Source of the DNA: Klebsiella pneumoniae
GTDB taxonomy: Bacteria > Myxococcota_A > UBA796 > GCA-2862545
Length of the DNA stretch: 38,683 nt
Direction: 5' to 3'
NCBI GenBank assembly: GCA_945861065.1
Contig: CAMASI010000037.1
Span: 1-38,683 of the forward strand
Shown here: positions 16,066 to 25,485 of the stretch, one piece after another
Numbering within the stretch: the stretch's first letter is position 1
Layout of the letters: each line of letters starts with the position of its first letter
Position numbers and translations under genes: made by a program
The notes under the pieces: generated by a model
Told to the model about the DNA's origin: nothing
What the model saw: the letters and a program-made list of their open reading frames with translations, nothing else
Database searches by the model: none

Positions 16066-17325
16066 ATGGATCGCGCACCTCGCTATGACCGCAAAGACTA
16101 CGCAGAACGGGTCGAGTTTCCTGTGGAAATCGTTGCCCGTGACGGCGTCGTGCGTCGATACCCGTACGATGAGGCTGTCTACCTTTACTTTCGACGATCA
16201 CGACTTGCGGCCGCGCGCCTCGCAGATGTTGGGTTGGTTCGGGCGGAAGTGGCACATTGTGCGAGCCGAATCGATCAGTTGAGACAGAGCTACTTTCACC
16301 AACACGGTTGGCCCGCGCAACCCGGTGAAGACCCGGCGGATCGGCTGGGCGGGCTTCGCGGGGAGCTCGCCTTCTTCCTGCAGCGGTTGGTGTCGGAGGG
16401 GGTTTGGCGCGAGTTTTCGTTTTCGTCGCGCGACGTCGGGTCAGACGGCTGCGGGGTGTGGAGAATTCACTTGGGCGACAAGGAGTTGTGGCTCGACGTC
16501 GCCCGAATTGACCCGGAGTCGGGGGCGGCGTCGCGCGAAAGGCGGCGGATCCTTGAGAGCCGAGGCGACAGGCAGCTCCTCGCCAGCCACCAGGGCTTCG
16601 ATTGCGTGTTCCTCCTCACAAGTGTGGACGATGGCACGGCGCCAGACCTGTCGGAACCGCAGGGCGGAATCGACGGGTGGGAGGAGGCACTGGTCGAGGC
16701 CGCCTCTGGACCCTGGCAACGCGTCGTAGCGGCGACGACGGCGCTGATTCAGCGGTATCCGTGGCATCGCCGGGCATGGGCAGTGGGTGCCGCGTCGGCC
16801 TTGGGCGGCGGCCATGCGGTTGAGGCGCTGACCTTGGCAGAAGCTGGTTTACGACGCTGCCCCGCGGATCCCGCGCTGATGTTGATCGTCGGTTTGGCGC
16901 GCATGGACGTGGGGGACGTTGCGGAGGGCCTACCCATGTTGCGGGCGGCACTGCGGCGGCATCCGAGCGAGCCAGATCTAGACGAGGTTCTGTTGGCGGC
17001 CGAGTGGTGGGCAGCACGACCGAGTTGGATTGCGGAGTGTTTGCGGGATCGACCGAGGGGTTGGCGCAGGCGTGCGGCGGTGTCCGCCCTTGCGTGGCGT
17101 GGCGCATTGGCCTGCGGTTTAGCGCTTGGGCTCGTCGCTTTTGCAACGGGCGGCTGGTGGGTCGGTGCCGTGTTGTTCCTGGGCGCGTTGGCTGCGGAGG
17201 CGGGGCGACGGATGGTGGCGCGTGCGCGATGGCGGTCGGCCTTGCGAGGCCTGGGGCTGTCAGAGCCGATTCGGGTCCTTCGACGATTCGGTCGGGGAAG
17301 GGACGCGGCTCGCAACGCCTGTTGA
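16066..17325 (+). CDS. Uncharacterised protein with TPR-like core and C-terminal membrane helices
   Basis: A 419-residue protein of unknown function. The charged N-terminus (DRKDYAERVEFPVEIVARDG) has a faint PilZ-like look but lacks the RxxxR and D/NxSxxG motifs. Residues about 60-90 are rich in Arg and His and probably helical. Residues about 205-320 look like two or three TPR units (AWAVGAASALGGGHAVEALTLAE and following). Two hydrophobic helices near 345-385 end in a basic tail, suggesting an inner-membrane protein with most of its mass in the cytoplasm. ATG 16066 is preferred over GTG 16012, which would overlap the divergent sigma gene. No named family is recognised. Confidence 0.7.
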   Translation: MDRAPRYDRKDYAERVEFPVEIVARDGVVRRYPYDEAVYLYFRRSRLAAARLADVGLVRAEVAHCASRIDQLRQSYFHQHGWPAQPGEDPADRLGGLRGELAFFLQRLVSEGVWREFSFSSRDVGSDGCGVWRIHLGDKELWLDVARIDPESGAASRERRRILESRGDRQLLASHQGFDCVFLLTSVDDGTAPDLSEPQGGIDGWEEALVEAASGPWQRVVAATTALIQRYPWHRRAWAVGAASALGGGHAVEALTLAEAGLRRCPADPALMLIVGLARMDVGDVAEGLPMLRAALRRHPSEPDLDEVLLAAEWWAARPSWIAECLRDRPRGWRRRAAVSALAWRGALACGLALGLVAFATGGWWVGAVLFLGALAAEAGRRMVARARWRSALRGLGLSEPIRVLRRFGRGRDAARNAC

Positions 17326-17407
17326 CAGCGGCGCCCAGCACGTTGGAGCCTTGTCTGGGGTGCGTCGGGGATTAGAGCGGACTTCGCTCGTTTTGGCGGA
17401 GTAGCGC

Positions 17408-17947
17408 ATGGGTGACATCGATCAGGACCTTCCGGAGCTGACGGCAGCGGACGCTGAGGTCGAGCGGCTGCGCGCCGAGCTGGCGGACCGTGAGGCGCGG
17501 CTCAAGACCGTTTCCAAGGGGTATATGGACCTGCAGGTGGAATGGACGGCGTTTCGTGACCGGGCCGAAGCGACCGCGAAATTCCGAACGGATCAGCTGT
17601 CGTTCCAGGTCGTGTCTCGATTTCTCGACCCGGTGGAGAATCTACGGCGTTCCTTGGACGCCGGCACCGACGACGCAACGGCGTTGCTCGACGGTTGCCG
17701 AATTGTGCACGCCCAGTTCATGGAAGAACTGATCCGGTTGGGCTTGCGCCCCGTGCCCGGCGTGGGCGAGCCCTTTGATCCCGCCAAACACGAGGCCGTG
17801 GCGATGGTGGAGGTGGAGGAGGCCTCGCAGGATGGAACTGTGGTTCAAGTGCTGTCCGACGGCTACCTGATGGGGACCCGCACGGTGCGAGCGGCACGCG
17901 TGGTCACCGGCCAGCTGCGCAAATCTGAGTCTGCGGGGTCGGGTTGA
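17408..17947 (+). CDS. grpE: Nucleotide exchange factor GrpE
   Basis: Cytoplasmic DnaK co-chaperone (179 residues) that releases ADP. An N-terminal charged coiled coil (about 14-60) leads to FRDRAEATAKF, then LDPVENLRRSL (the family's LPVLDNLERAL). The beta domain carries GEPFDPAKHEAVAMVE and the terminal RAARVVTG strand. Length is normal. No dnaK or dnaJ lies nearby, unlike in many bacteria. A DUF4340 gene follows after 4 bases on the same strand. Confidence 0.93.
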   Translation: MGDIDQDLPELTAADAEVERLRAELADREARLKTVSKGYMDLQVEWTAFRDRAEATAKFRTDQLSFQVVSRFLDPVENLRRSLDAGTDDATALLDGCRIVHAQFMEELIRLGLRPVPGVGEPFDPAKHEAVAMVEVEEASQDGTVVQVLSDGYLMGTRTVRAARVVTGQLRKSESAGSG

Positions 17948-17951
17948 CCGA

Positions 17952-19223
17952 ATGGACGCTTTGCAGTCGCGGTGGATGGTCGGTCTGAGTGTGGTGCTTC
18001 TAGGCTTGAGCCTGGCGCTGTGGAGCGGCTCGGAGCCCGGCGTGGCCGTCGATACGGACGCGACGTCGCCTGTCTGGGAAGTACAAGCCGAGTCGGTCAC
18101 CCAAGTCGAAGTCACGACCGCGGACGGCGTGATCGGTTTGGACCGCACAGACGACGGGTGGCGGATGACGTCACCGATGGACGTGCCGGCGGATGGCGCG
18201 CGGGTCGACGCCGCGCTGGCCGACGTCACCCGGGTCACGAAGGGCGTGCCGGTGGCCGACGCCACAGTAGATGGCTCAGACTACGGTCTTGGCAGCAACC
18301 CCTCCGCTCGGGTCAAGATCACGCGCGGCGACGGAACGACGACGCTATTGGTTCTCGGACGCGAAACCCCGGCAGGCTTTCGTACGTACGCCAGAGGCGC
18401 AGACGGCGGAATCGTCGCGGTGTCCGGCCGACCCATGCGTCAGTTGGCGGGTGCCGCGGAAGCGTGGCGCGACCATGCGGTTTGGCGGTTTGATCCGGCC
18501 GCCGTTCGGCGGGTGCGGATTGAAACGCAAGGTGCGGTATTGGAAGTCTATGGCGAAGCACGTCGGTGGTGGACGGAGGGGTACACGCGCGCCAGCCCAG
18601 ACCGCGTAGACGACTTGGTTGTGGGTCTGCTGGACTTGCGCTTCGAACGATTCGAGCAACTCGACCTGGACGTCGTGGACCGCCGAGTGCGAGTCGACTT
18701 CAGTGGCGGCGAAGCGTTGCTGCTGGAGTTGGGCGAGGCGCAGCCGGATGGAAGGGTTCTGGCGCGTGTCGGAGGCGAACGCGGGTGGCTGCACGATTCC
18801 GAACTCGCGCTGCTAGGACAAGGCCCCTCCGATGTCGGCGACCCCGCCGCGTTCGGCTTCCAGGTTGACGCGGCGGACACGGTTTCGGTAGTTTGGAAGG
18901 GTGGCGCTTGGGAAGCACGCCGAAACGGAAGTGTTTGGGAGGCGGCCGGCGAGGACCCGGTCGCCGTCAGCGAGGAAGTGGCGCTGTTGGCGGCTGCGTC
19001 AATTGCCTATGAGGCAGGGGAGGCGAAGAGTCCGCCCGGTGAGACGTGGGCGACTGTGGTCGTCAAGACGGGTCCAGATACGGCCACCATTGTGGTGGGT
19101 GTCGAAGAATCGGGGCATCGGCGTGCCTACGACAGCGCGGGTGGCTCACCCTTCCTGATTCCGTCTGCGGATTTGCGGGTGATTTCGGATCGAATGGGTC
19201 GTAGCGGCGGTGCTCAGCGCTGA
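17952..19223 (+). CDS. DUF4340-type membrane-anchored protein
   Basis: A 423-residue protein with one N-terminal hydrophobic anchor (about 9-25). The rest is a periplasmic strand-rich domain with the repeated DUF4340 pattern: a strand pair (VEVTTADGVIGLDRTDDGWRM), then YGLGSNPSARVKI, TTLLVLGRETPAGFRTYAR and WRDHAVWRFDPAAVRRVRI. DUF4340 proteins often sit beside GldF/GldG-type ABC transporters, but none is seen here. The gene starts 4 bases after grpE, and its 3' end is 22 bases before the lytic transglycosylase start. Its molecular role is unknown. Confidence 0.75.
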   Translation: MDALQSRWMVGLSVVLLGLSLALWSGSEPGVAVDTDATSPVWEVQAESVTQVEVTTADGVIGLDRTDDGWRMTSPMDVPADGARVDAALADVTRVTKGVPVADATVDGSDYGLGSNPSARVKITRGDGTTTLLVLGRETPAGFRTYARGADGGIVAVSGRPMRQLAGAAEAWRDHAVWRFDPAAVRRVRIETQGAVLEVYGEARRWWTEGYTRASPDRVDDLVVGLLDLRFERFEQLDLDVVDRRVRVDFSGGEALLLELGEAQPDGRVLARVGGERGWLHDSELALLGQGPSDVGDPAAFGFQVDAADTVSVVWKGGAWEARRNGSVWEAAGEDPVAVSEEVALLAAASIAYEAGEAKSPPGETWATVVVKTGPDTATIVVGVEESGHRRAYDSAGGSPFLIPSADLRVISDRMGRSGGAQR

Positions 19224-19245
19224 GCGGTTACGGAGAACGCCTCAC

Positions 19246-21501
19246 ATGCGCCCCTCATTCCTTTTGCCGCTCTCGTTTGTATTGTTGGCCCCAGCCGTGG
19301 CAGCCCCGTTGCCCGAATCGGCCTTGGTGCTCATCGCGCCGCAGGACCGAGATCCCGTGTTGGACTTGCCGAGCGCCGCGCGAGAGGCTTTGGCCAGAAG
19401 GGATTGGTCGGCGGCCGTGGTTGCGGTTGGCGCCATGGACCCCTCCAAGCTTCCGGGGTCCAGCCGGGCAGATCACGCCTTTTTGTTGGCCTGGGCGCTG
19501 TCGCATTCCGGCCGCCCCGACCAAGCTGCGGCGCTGCTCCCGCTCGCTGAGGAGACCCTTGCGCCGCGCGCCTACCTCGACCTTTTGCGGGCAGAAGTTC
19601 TGGTAGCCACGCACGATGAGGTGGGCGCGCTGCCCTTTTTCGACGCCGTCCCCGAGGACTCGGGGGTGTGGGCGAGGGCCCGAATCGGTAAGGCGGAGGC
19701 GCTACGAACCCTGGACCGCACGGCCGAGGGATTCGCAGAGTACACCGCGCTGGCCAGTCGGCCCGACCCGTCGCCCGGTTCCGAAGTGGCGTTGTTGGCG
19801 CTTGGTCGGCGTGCGGGCGCAGCGTCGCCCGAAGGCAAGGCGCTCCTGCGGCGCGTCTACATCGCTTGGCCCTCAACGGCGGAAGCGCGCGAGGCCGTGA
19901 AATTGTTGGGCGCTGCCCCCAGCCTCAATCCCAATGAATTGACGCGGCGGGCGGAAATTCGCATGGAAGGTGGTGATTACGCGGGAGCGCTCGCCGACAC
20001 CGCGGGTCTCGTTGCGGCGCCTCCGTCGGGTGAGGCGGGATGTCGGTTGCGACTGGTTCGGGGTCGCTCCGCCTACAAGCTGAACCAGCTGACCAATGCT
20101 GCCACCGGATTCGGCGAGGTAGGAAAGGACTGTGTAGACGCCGAAGGCGACTACGGCGCACCGGGATTGTACCTGCAAGGTCAGGCGGAGTTTCGCAAGG
20201 GGAGAATGGCAGAGAGCGCGCGCCGTTTCGATCAACTCGCGTCTTTGTACCCGAAACACAGCATGGCCGACGATGGACTGACCCGGGCGGGTATTGCCCT
20301 GCAAGAAATGGGTGACCTCCAAGGCGCGATGTCGCGATGGAGTCGGGCTCTGAATTTGTATCCAGAGGCCGACACCGCTCCCGAATCGACTTGGCGCCTT
20401 GCATTTGCGCAGTATTTGGCGGGCGATACGGACAGTGCGGTGACCACCGCGGAATCGCTCGCGGCACTGCCGCCAGGGACCGATACGGTCCTTGTTCAGG
20501 CTGGGGCCTACTGGTCGGCCCGTTGGCGGGCATGGCCCGACGTGAAGGCGCCCAACACGCTTGACGAAGGGGGACGCCAAGAGGCGATCGAGGGTTTTCG
20601 CGGCTTGCTTGAAGACACGCCGTACAGCTTTTATGCCCTGCTCGCAGCCGGACGATTGGCCGAGTTGGCGCCGTCTGAAGCGGAATCGCTGTCTCGTGCG
20701 AAAGACCATGATGCCGGGATCGAGCCGAGGGCGTTGGCCGTGCGCCAGTCCGTTTTGGACGACCCCGCAATCCGCGATGGAACTGCGTTGCTCCGGTTGG
20801 GCCTTGTCCGTGAAGCGCGCGCGGAGTGGCAGCGAACCGACCTCAGCGCGCTGTCTCCCGAAGAACGCGCTTGGTTGACTGACCTGCGGATCAATGCGGG
20901 CGATTGGTTGCTCGCCCACGATGACTTTCGCCAATATATCAAGGGCCATCCGATTGAGACATTTGGTCCCAACGGAGCGGCCATTGTTCGCATCGCCTAC
21001 CCAGACCGGTATTGGAACGAAGTGCAGGAGGCGACGAAGGGTTTTTCCTGGGACGCCAGGATGTACCACGCGTTGGTGCGTGAAGAATCGAACTTCAATA
21101 AGGACATCGTCTCGTTCGCGGGTGCCGTGGGTTTAGGGCAATTGATGCCCGCCACAGCGAAACAGGTAGCCGGGTGGTTATCCATTCCGGTGGGTGACCT
21201 TAAAAACCCAGAGAACAACCTACGCATGGGGGCTGTGTACTTCGATCGCGTTCTTAGCGAGCAAGGGGGAAGCCCGTTCCTCGCACTGGCGGCCTACAAC
21301 GCCGGGGGCGGGCGAGTCGACGAGTGGATTGAGCGCTACGGCAACCTGCCTACCGATGAATTTGTCGAGCGCATTCCGTTCAAGGAAACCCGGGAATACG
21401 TCAAGCGGGTGCTCGGAACATGGCAGACAATGCATTGGCAATTCGACGAAGGCGCACCGGTCGCCGACCTGTCTGCCTACACGTTCCAAGCCCTGCCGTG
21501 A
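19246..21501 (+). CDS. Slt70-type soluble lytic murein transglycosylase
   Basis: Cleaves the MurNAc-GlcNAc bond of peptidoglycan in the periplasm, forming 1,6-anhydro ends (GH23). The 751-residue product begins with a signal peptide (RPSFLLPLSFVLLAPAVAA). A long helical superhelix with TPR-like units (about 40-560) resembles the Slt70 doughnut. The catalytic domain near 595-720 has the Glu in REESNF (Glu614), GLGQLMPATA and LALAAYNAGGGRV. ATG 19246 is chosen for the signal peptide and an upstream GGAG; an in-frame GTG at 19210 would overlap the previous gene. Its stop overlaps the globin start as GTGA. Confidence 0.9.
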   Translation: MRPSFLLPLSFVLLAPAVAAPLPESALVLIAPQDRDPVLDLPSAAREALARRDWSAAVVAVGAMDPSKLPGSSRADHAFLLAWALSHSGRPDQAAALLPLAEETLAPRAYLDLLRAEVLVATHDEVGALPFFDAVPEDSGVWARARIGKAEALRTLDRTAEGFAEYTALASRPDPSPGSEVALLALGRRAGAASPEGKALLRRVYIAWPSTAEAREAVKLLGAAPSLNPNELTRRAEIRMEGGDYAGALADTAGLVAAPPSGEAGCRLRLVRGRSAYKLNQLTNAATGFGEVGKDCVDAEGDYGAPGLYLQGQAEFRKGRMAESARRFDQLASLYPKHSMADDGLTRAGIALQEMGDLQGAMSRWSRALNLYPEADTAPESTWRLAFAQYLAGDTDSAVTTAESLAALPPGTDTVLVQAGAYWSARWRAWPDVKAPNTLDEGGRQEAIEGFRGLLEDTPYSFYALLAAGRLAELAPSEAESLSRAKDHDAGIEPRALAVRQSVLDDPAIRDGTALLRLGLVREARAEWQRTDLSALSPEERAWLTDLRINAGDWLLAHDDFRQYIKGHPIETFGPNGAAIVRIAYPDRYWNEVQEATKGFSWDARMYHALVREESNFNKDIVSFAGAVGLGQLMPATAKQVAGWLSIPVGDLKNPENNLRMGAVYFDRVLSEQGGSPFLALAAYNAGGGRVDEWIERYGNLPTDEFVERIPFKETREYVKRVLGTWQTMHWQFDEGAPVADLSAYTFQALP

Positions 21502-21884
21502 CCGATTTTGAGCGGGTCGGCGGCGCCGATGGGCTCAATCGTTTGATTCGCGACTTACTGGCGCGCGAACACGAGGACATGATCATTGGGTTTTTGTTCC
21601 GCGACGTCGACATGGAGCGTCTCCTCGTGCACGAGACGGCCTTCGCTGCGGCCCATCTTGGCGGTCCTCGCGCGTACGTCGGTCGACCGATCACGACGGT
21701 ACATCAGCCCAAGCGGATTCAGCGCGGTTGGTTTCGGCGTCGAATAGCCCTTCTGCGGTGTGTGCTGACAGACAACTCGGTGCCTCAGGACGTCATCGAC
21801 CGGTGGGTTTCGACGGAGTTGGCGTTGGAGCCAAGCGTCACTGACGGAACGGACTGCGGCCCGCCCGCGCCCGAAGGAAGTTAG
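21498..21884 (+). CDS. Truncated (2/2-type) hemoglobin-like protein
   Basis: A 128-residue globin of the truncated family, a heme protein that binds O2 or NO. FERVGGADGLNRLI (4-17) is the family entry motif, FLF (32-34) matches the helix B/CD region, and GGPRAYVG (55-62) is the usual turn before helix F. H69 in HQPKRI is the likely proximal heme ligand, and H45 lies in helix E. GTG at 21498 overlaps the transglycosylase stop (GTGA). The last 25 residues are Pro/Gly-rich and not part of the fold. Its position between a murein hydrolase and dnaE gives no clue to its role. Confidence 0.75.
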   Translation: MTDFERVGGADGLNRLIRDLLAREHEDMIIGFLFRDVDMERLLVHETAFAAAHLGGPRAYVGRPITTVHQPKRIQRGWFRRRIALLRCVLTDNSVPQDVIDRWVSTELALEPSVTDGTDCGPPAPEGS

Positions 21885-21894
21885 CCGCGGGCCC

Positions 21895-24800
21895 GTGCCC
21901 TTCGTCCACCTGCACGTACATTCCCAGCGCTCGGTGCTGGACGGAACCGCGGATGCGGAGGCGCTTGTTACGGCTGCGGCTGCAAGGGGCTTCTCAGCGC
22001 TTGCGCTGACCGACACGTGCAACCTGTACGCGGCGGTGTCGTTCACGAAGGCCTGCAAGGCCGCTGGCATTCGGCCGATTCTGGGGGCCGAACTCGTGGT
22101 TCAACCCGAGGGGATAACGACCACCGATCCACACCGAGAGGCGGGCGGGTACCAGATCCTGGCGCTGGTAGAGAATGCGGTCGGGTACAGGAATTTGTCC
22201 CTGCTCATCACCGGCGCGATCTTCGACGGGATGTCGTACAAGCCCCGGATCGACCTGGCTGCCCTAAGCGCCCGATCCGATGGCCTCGTGTTCTTGACGG
22301 GCGGGCTCAAGGGGGCCACTGGGCGAGGGTTGGCACGTGGGGGCGCCGAGGGCGCTCGCGGTGCCGTCACGTCGCTCCGTGACGCGGTCGGGAGCCAAAG
22401 GCTGTTCTTGGAGCTGGTGGACCACGGCGTGCCGGGGCAGGACGTCATCAATCGCCTTCAACGGCTGCTCGGCGCAGACCTCGGCCTTCCGACAGTCGTC
22501 ACCAACGCCGTTCATCTGCTGGACGAGTCCGATGTGGGGGTGCTGGACGTCCTGCACGCGATCGCAAGTGGTGGCTCGATGCAGGCCCCAGGACAGGCTG
22601 CGATGGTGTCCGATCAAAGTTGGCTGAAACCGGACGCGGACATGCGTCTCGTGTTCCCCAACGACCTCGATGCCGTGGACCGGGCTGGCGAAATTGCGGA
22701 CCGGTGTACGTTCAAGCTTGAGTTGGGGACGTATAAATTTCCGGCCGCGACTCCGCCGGATCCTCCGGAGAGTCCTACGGCGCTTCCCCCAGACACGGAT
22801 GCGAACTGGGGCTATTTCTACCGCGCTTTCCCGCCGCCTCGAGATTTCGGACTTCCGGCGCCAGGCGACGCCCTGCCTGAGCGCCCAGAGGGAGCGGGCC
22901 ATCTGGTCGGGTATTTCGCTTGGTATGCGCAGAAAGGGTTGGATCTGAGGTTGGTAGCGACGCCGCCAGACCGGCAACCCGCCTACCGGGCCCGCCTGGC
23001 GTCCGAAATCGCGATGATAGCCCAGATGGGATTTCCTGCGTACTTGCTAATCGTCGCCGAATTCATCAATTGGTCCAAAGACCATTCAATCCCCGTCGGG
23101 CCAGGACGAGGCTCTGCTGCGGGTTCCCTCGTGGCCTATGCGATGAGGATTACCGATATCGATCCCTTGCGCTACGGTTTGTTGTTCGAGCGGTTTCTCA
23201 ACCCTGAGCGGGTATCGATGCCCGACATTGACGTGGATTTCTGCCAAGACCGGCGCGAAGAAGCCATCGAGCATGTTCGCTCGAAGTACGGTGCTGAGTA
23301 TGTGAGTCAAATTATCACCTTCGGAACGTCAAAGGCGAAGGCGGCTGTCCGAGATGTGGCCCGCGTTCTCGACCTCAACTACCAGGACGCCGATCGTATC
23401 GCGAAATTGATTCCGGAGGGTCTTGGCGTCACCCTCGCGGATGCGTTGGCGCAAGAACCCAGGTTGGTCGCGCTGGTGGAGGGCGACCCCAAGGTTGCAC
23501 GTGTCATGGCGCTCGCGCGCGCCATCGAAGGGAGTGTGCGTCAAACCGGTGTCCATGCCGCTGGCGTCGTGATCGCAGATCGTCCGCTGACGGAAATCGC
23601 GCCGCTGTACCGGGACGACCGCGGAGGTGGATCGGTCGTCCAATTTGACATGAAGTCAGCGGAGGCGGTAGGCCTAATCAAATTCGACTTTCTCGGCCTC
23701 AAAACGCTGGATCAAATCCGCGATGCGCTCGTGCTCATCCACAGAAACCACGCGGTTACCCTGGACCTCGTATCGATCGATGAGGACGACAAGGCCACGT
23801 GGGATTTGCTCGCGGCCGGTTCGGGTCTAGGTGTGTTCCAGCTCGAGTCGAGCGGAATGCGCGACCTTCTCACGCGCTTGCGTCCAAACTGTATGGACGA
23901 CATGGTGGCGTTGGTTGCGCTGTACCGGCCGGGCCCCTTGCAGTCGGGCATGGTGGACGACTTCGTCGACCGAAAACACGGCCTTAAGGCGGTCAGTTAC
24001 CCGCACCCTAGTCTTCAGCCCATCTTGGAGGGCACCTACGGTACGATTGTGTACCAGGAACAAGTCATGGAGATCGCCCAGGTCCTTGCTGGGTATGGTC
24101 TAGGGGAAGCAGACTTATTGCGGCGGGCGATGGGCAAGAAGGACCCCGCGGAGATGGAAAAACAGCGGTCGCGATTTGTGTCAGGTGCCGTGGCGAAGCG
24201 CGTAAGCGAAACGCTTGCGGCCGAAATCTTCGACCTGCTGGCCAAGTTCGCTGCTTACGGCTTCAATAAGAGTCATAGTGCTGCATACGGCGTTATTGCC
24301 TACCAAACGGCGTGGCTCAAAGCAAATTACCGCTCGGAGTATATGGCGAGTTTGATGACGATTGACGCTGCGAATACCGAGAAGTTACTCCAATACGTGC
24401 TCGATGCCCGGCGTGCTGGCATTTGTGTGGAACCCGTCTGTCTAAACAAATCCGAGAGGCAGTTTGCGGTGCCACCGCTGTCGGAACGACCGGTGGACGC
24501 GCAGGGAAAACGGATCGGCGTGATTCGGTTCGGGCTTGCGGCGGTCAAAGCGGTTGGGGATGGCGCCGTCGAGGTCTTGTTGGAGGCTAGGGCGTCGGCG
24601 GGCGGCGCGTTCTCGTCGGCCTCTGACGTATTCGAGCGGGTCGATTTTCGCCGCGTCAACAAACGGGTATTGGAAGCCCTGATCAAGGCAGGAGCGCTGG
24701 ATTTTACGGGTGAAGCGCGAGCGGCATTGTTTGCGGGTCTGGAAGCCGCCATGTCGTATGGTCAACAGATTCAGGCGGACAGGGCGGCCGGGCAAATCGG

Positions 24801-25485
24801 GCTGTTTGCAGCAGCCAAGGTGAGGTCGGGTGCGCTGAGAATCGCGGATATTCCCGAGTGGCCTATCGGCCAACGGCTTGCGGCTGAGAAGGACGCCCTG
24901 GGGCTGTTTCTCACCGGTCATCCTATGGCTGCGCATGCGCGCGACCGGCAGCGGTATGCGCCTGGCACGTTGGCCGAGTTGGCGGAGGCGACCACCGAGG
25001 GGGACATCAAGGTACTCGGCTTGGTTGCGGAAGTCCGGACCGCGCGAACCCGCACGGGCGATCGGATGGCGTTTGTGCGGATTGAGGACGAGACGAGCAG
25101 CGTCGAGTGCATCTTCTTCGTGGACGCGTACAATCGTTCGCGTGCGGCCTTGGAGTGTAACGAGCCGGTATTGGTCACCGGGCGCCTCGAACGTACGGAC
25201 GAGGTGCGTCTGATTGTCGGCTCCGTCGATACCCTGTCTGCGCATCGGGCCCACCACTCGAAAGAGGTTCGCATCACGTTGCCGCTGGAGGTCGTGGTGG
25301 GGGATCGTTTGGAAGGGTTGAAGTCGGCGCTGGACGCACACCGGGGCAACCTCCGCGCCAAACTGGTGCTTCAACATTCGCGATTTGACATCGACGTGTC
25401 GTTGCCCGGCTTGGACGGCCATCAAGCTTTGGAGGACGCGGTATTCGCGGTGTTTGGGCGACCTGAGGCGGTGGAACTGTGGTGA
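21895..25485 (+). CDS. dnaE: DNA polymerase III alpha subunit
   Basis: Replicative DNA polymerase catalytic subunit (1196 residues). The N-terminal PHP domain begins FVHLHVHSQRS with TDTCNLYAAV following. Catalytic aspartates are D444 and D446 in PDIDVDF and D598 in KFDFLGLKTL; VGPGRGSAAGSL near 401 is the family glycine-rich motif. FNKSHSAAYG and the C-terminal OB fold (DIKVLGLVAEVRTARTRTGDRM) are present. A Pro-rich stretch of about 40 residues (roughly 289-340) between the PHP domain and YFAWYAQKGLDLRL has no counterpart I recall in E. coli DnaE. GTG 21895 is the natural start, 10 bases after the globin gene. Confidence 0.95.
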   Translation: MPFVHLHVHSQRSVLDGTADAEALVTAAAARGFSALALTDTCNLYAAVSFTKACKAAGIRPILGAELVVQPEGITTTDPHREAGGYQILALVENAVGYRNLSLLITGAIFDGMSYKPRIDLAALSARSDGLVFLTGGLKGATGRGLARGGAEGARGAVTSLRDAVGSQRLFLELVDHGVPGQDVINRLQRLLGADLGLPTVVTNAVHLLDESDVGVLDVLHAIASGGSMQAPGQAAMVSDQSWLKPDADMRLVFPNDLDAVDRAGEIADRCTFKLELGTYKFPAATPPDPPESPTALPPDTDANWGYFYRAFPPPRDFGLPAPGDALPERPEGAGHLVGYFAWYAQKGLDLRLVATPPDRQPAYRARLASEIAMIAQMGFPAYLLIVAEFINWSKDHSIPVGPGRGSAAGSLVAYAMRITDIDPLRYGLLFERFLNPERVSMPDIDVDFCQDRREEAIEHVRSKYGAEYVSQIITFGTSKAKAAVRDVARVLDLNYQDADRIAKLIPEGLGVTLADALAQEPRLVALVEGDPKVARVMALARAIEGSVRQTGVHAAGVVIADRPLTEIAPLYRDDRGGGSVVQFDMKSAEAVGLIKFDFLGLKTLDQIRDALVLIHRNHAVTLDLVSIDEDDKATWDLLAAGSGLGVFQLESSGMRDLLTRLRPNCMDDMVALVALYRPGPLQSGMVDDFVDRKHGLKAVSYPHPSLQPILEGTYGTIVYQEQVMEIAQVLAGYGLGEADLLRRAMGKKDPAEMEKQRSRFVSGAVAKRVSETLAAEIFDLLAKFAAYGFNKSHSAAYGVIAYQTAWLKANYRSEYMASLMTIDAANTEKLLQYVLDARRAGICVEPVCLNKSERQFAVPPLSERPVDAQGKRIGVIRFGLAAVKAVGDGAVEVLLEARASAGGAFSSASDVFERVDFRRVNKRVLEALIKAGALDFTGEARAALFAGLEAAMSYGQQIQADRAAGQIGLFAAAKVRSGALRIADIPEWPIGQRLAAEKDALGLFLTGHPMAAHARDRQRYAPGTLAELAEATTEGDIKVLGLVAEVRTARTRTGDRMAFVRIEDETSSVECIFFVDAYNRSRAALECNEPVLVTGRLERTDEVRLIVGSVDTLSAHRAHHSKEVRITLPLEVVVGDRLEGLKSALDAHRGNLRAKLVLQHSRFDIDVSLPGLDGHQALEDAVFAVFGRPEAVELW

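Noticed and set aside
16066..16250. PilZ (cyclic di-GMP binding) domain at the N-terminus
   Set aside because: The opening charged residues look similar, but the RxxxR and D/NxSxxG binding motifs are missing.
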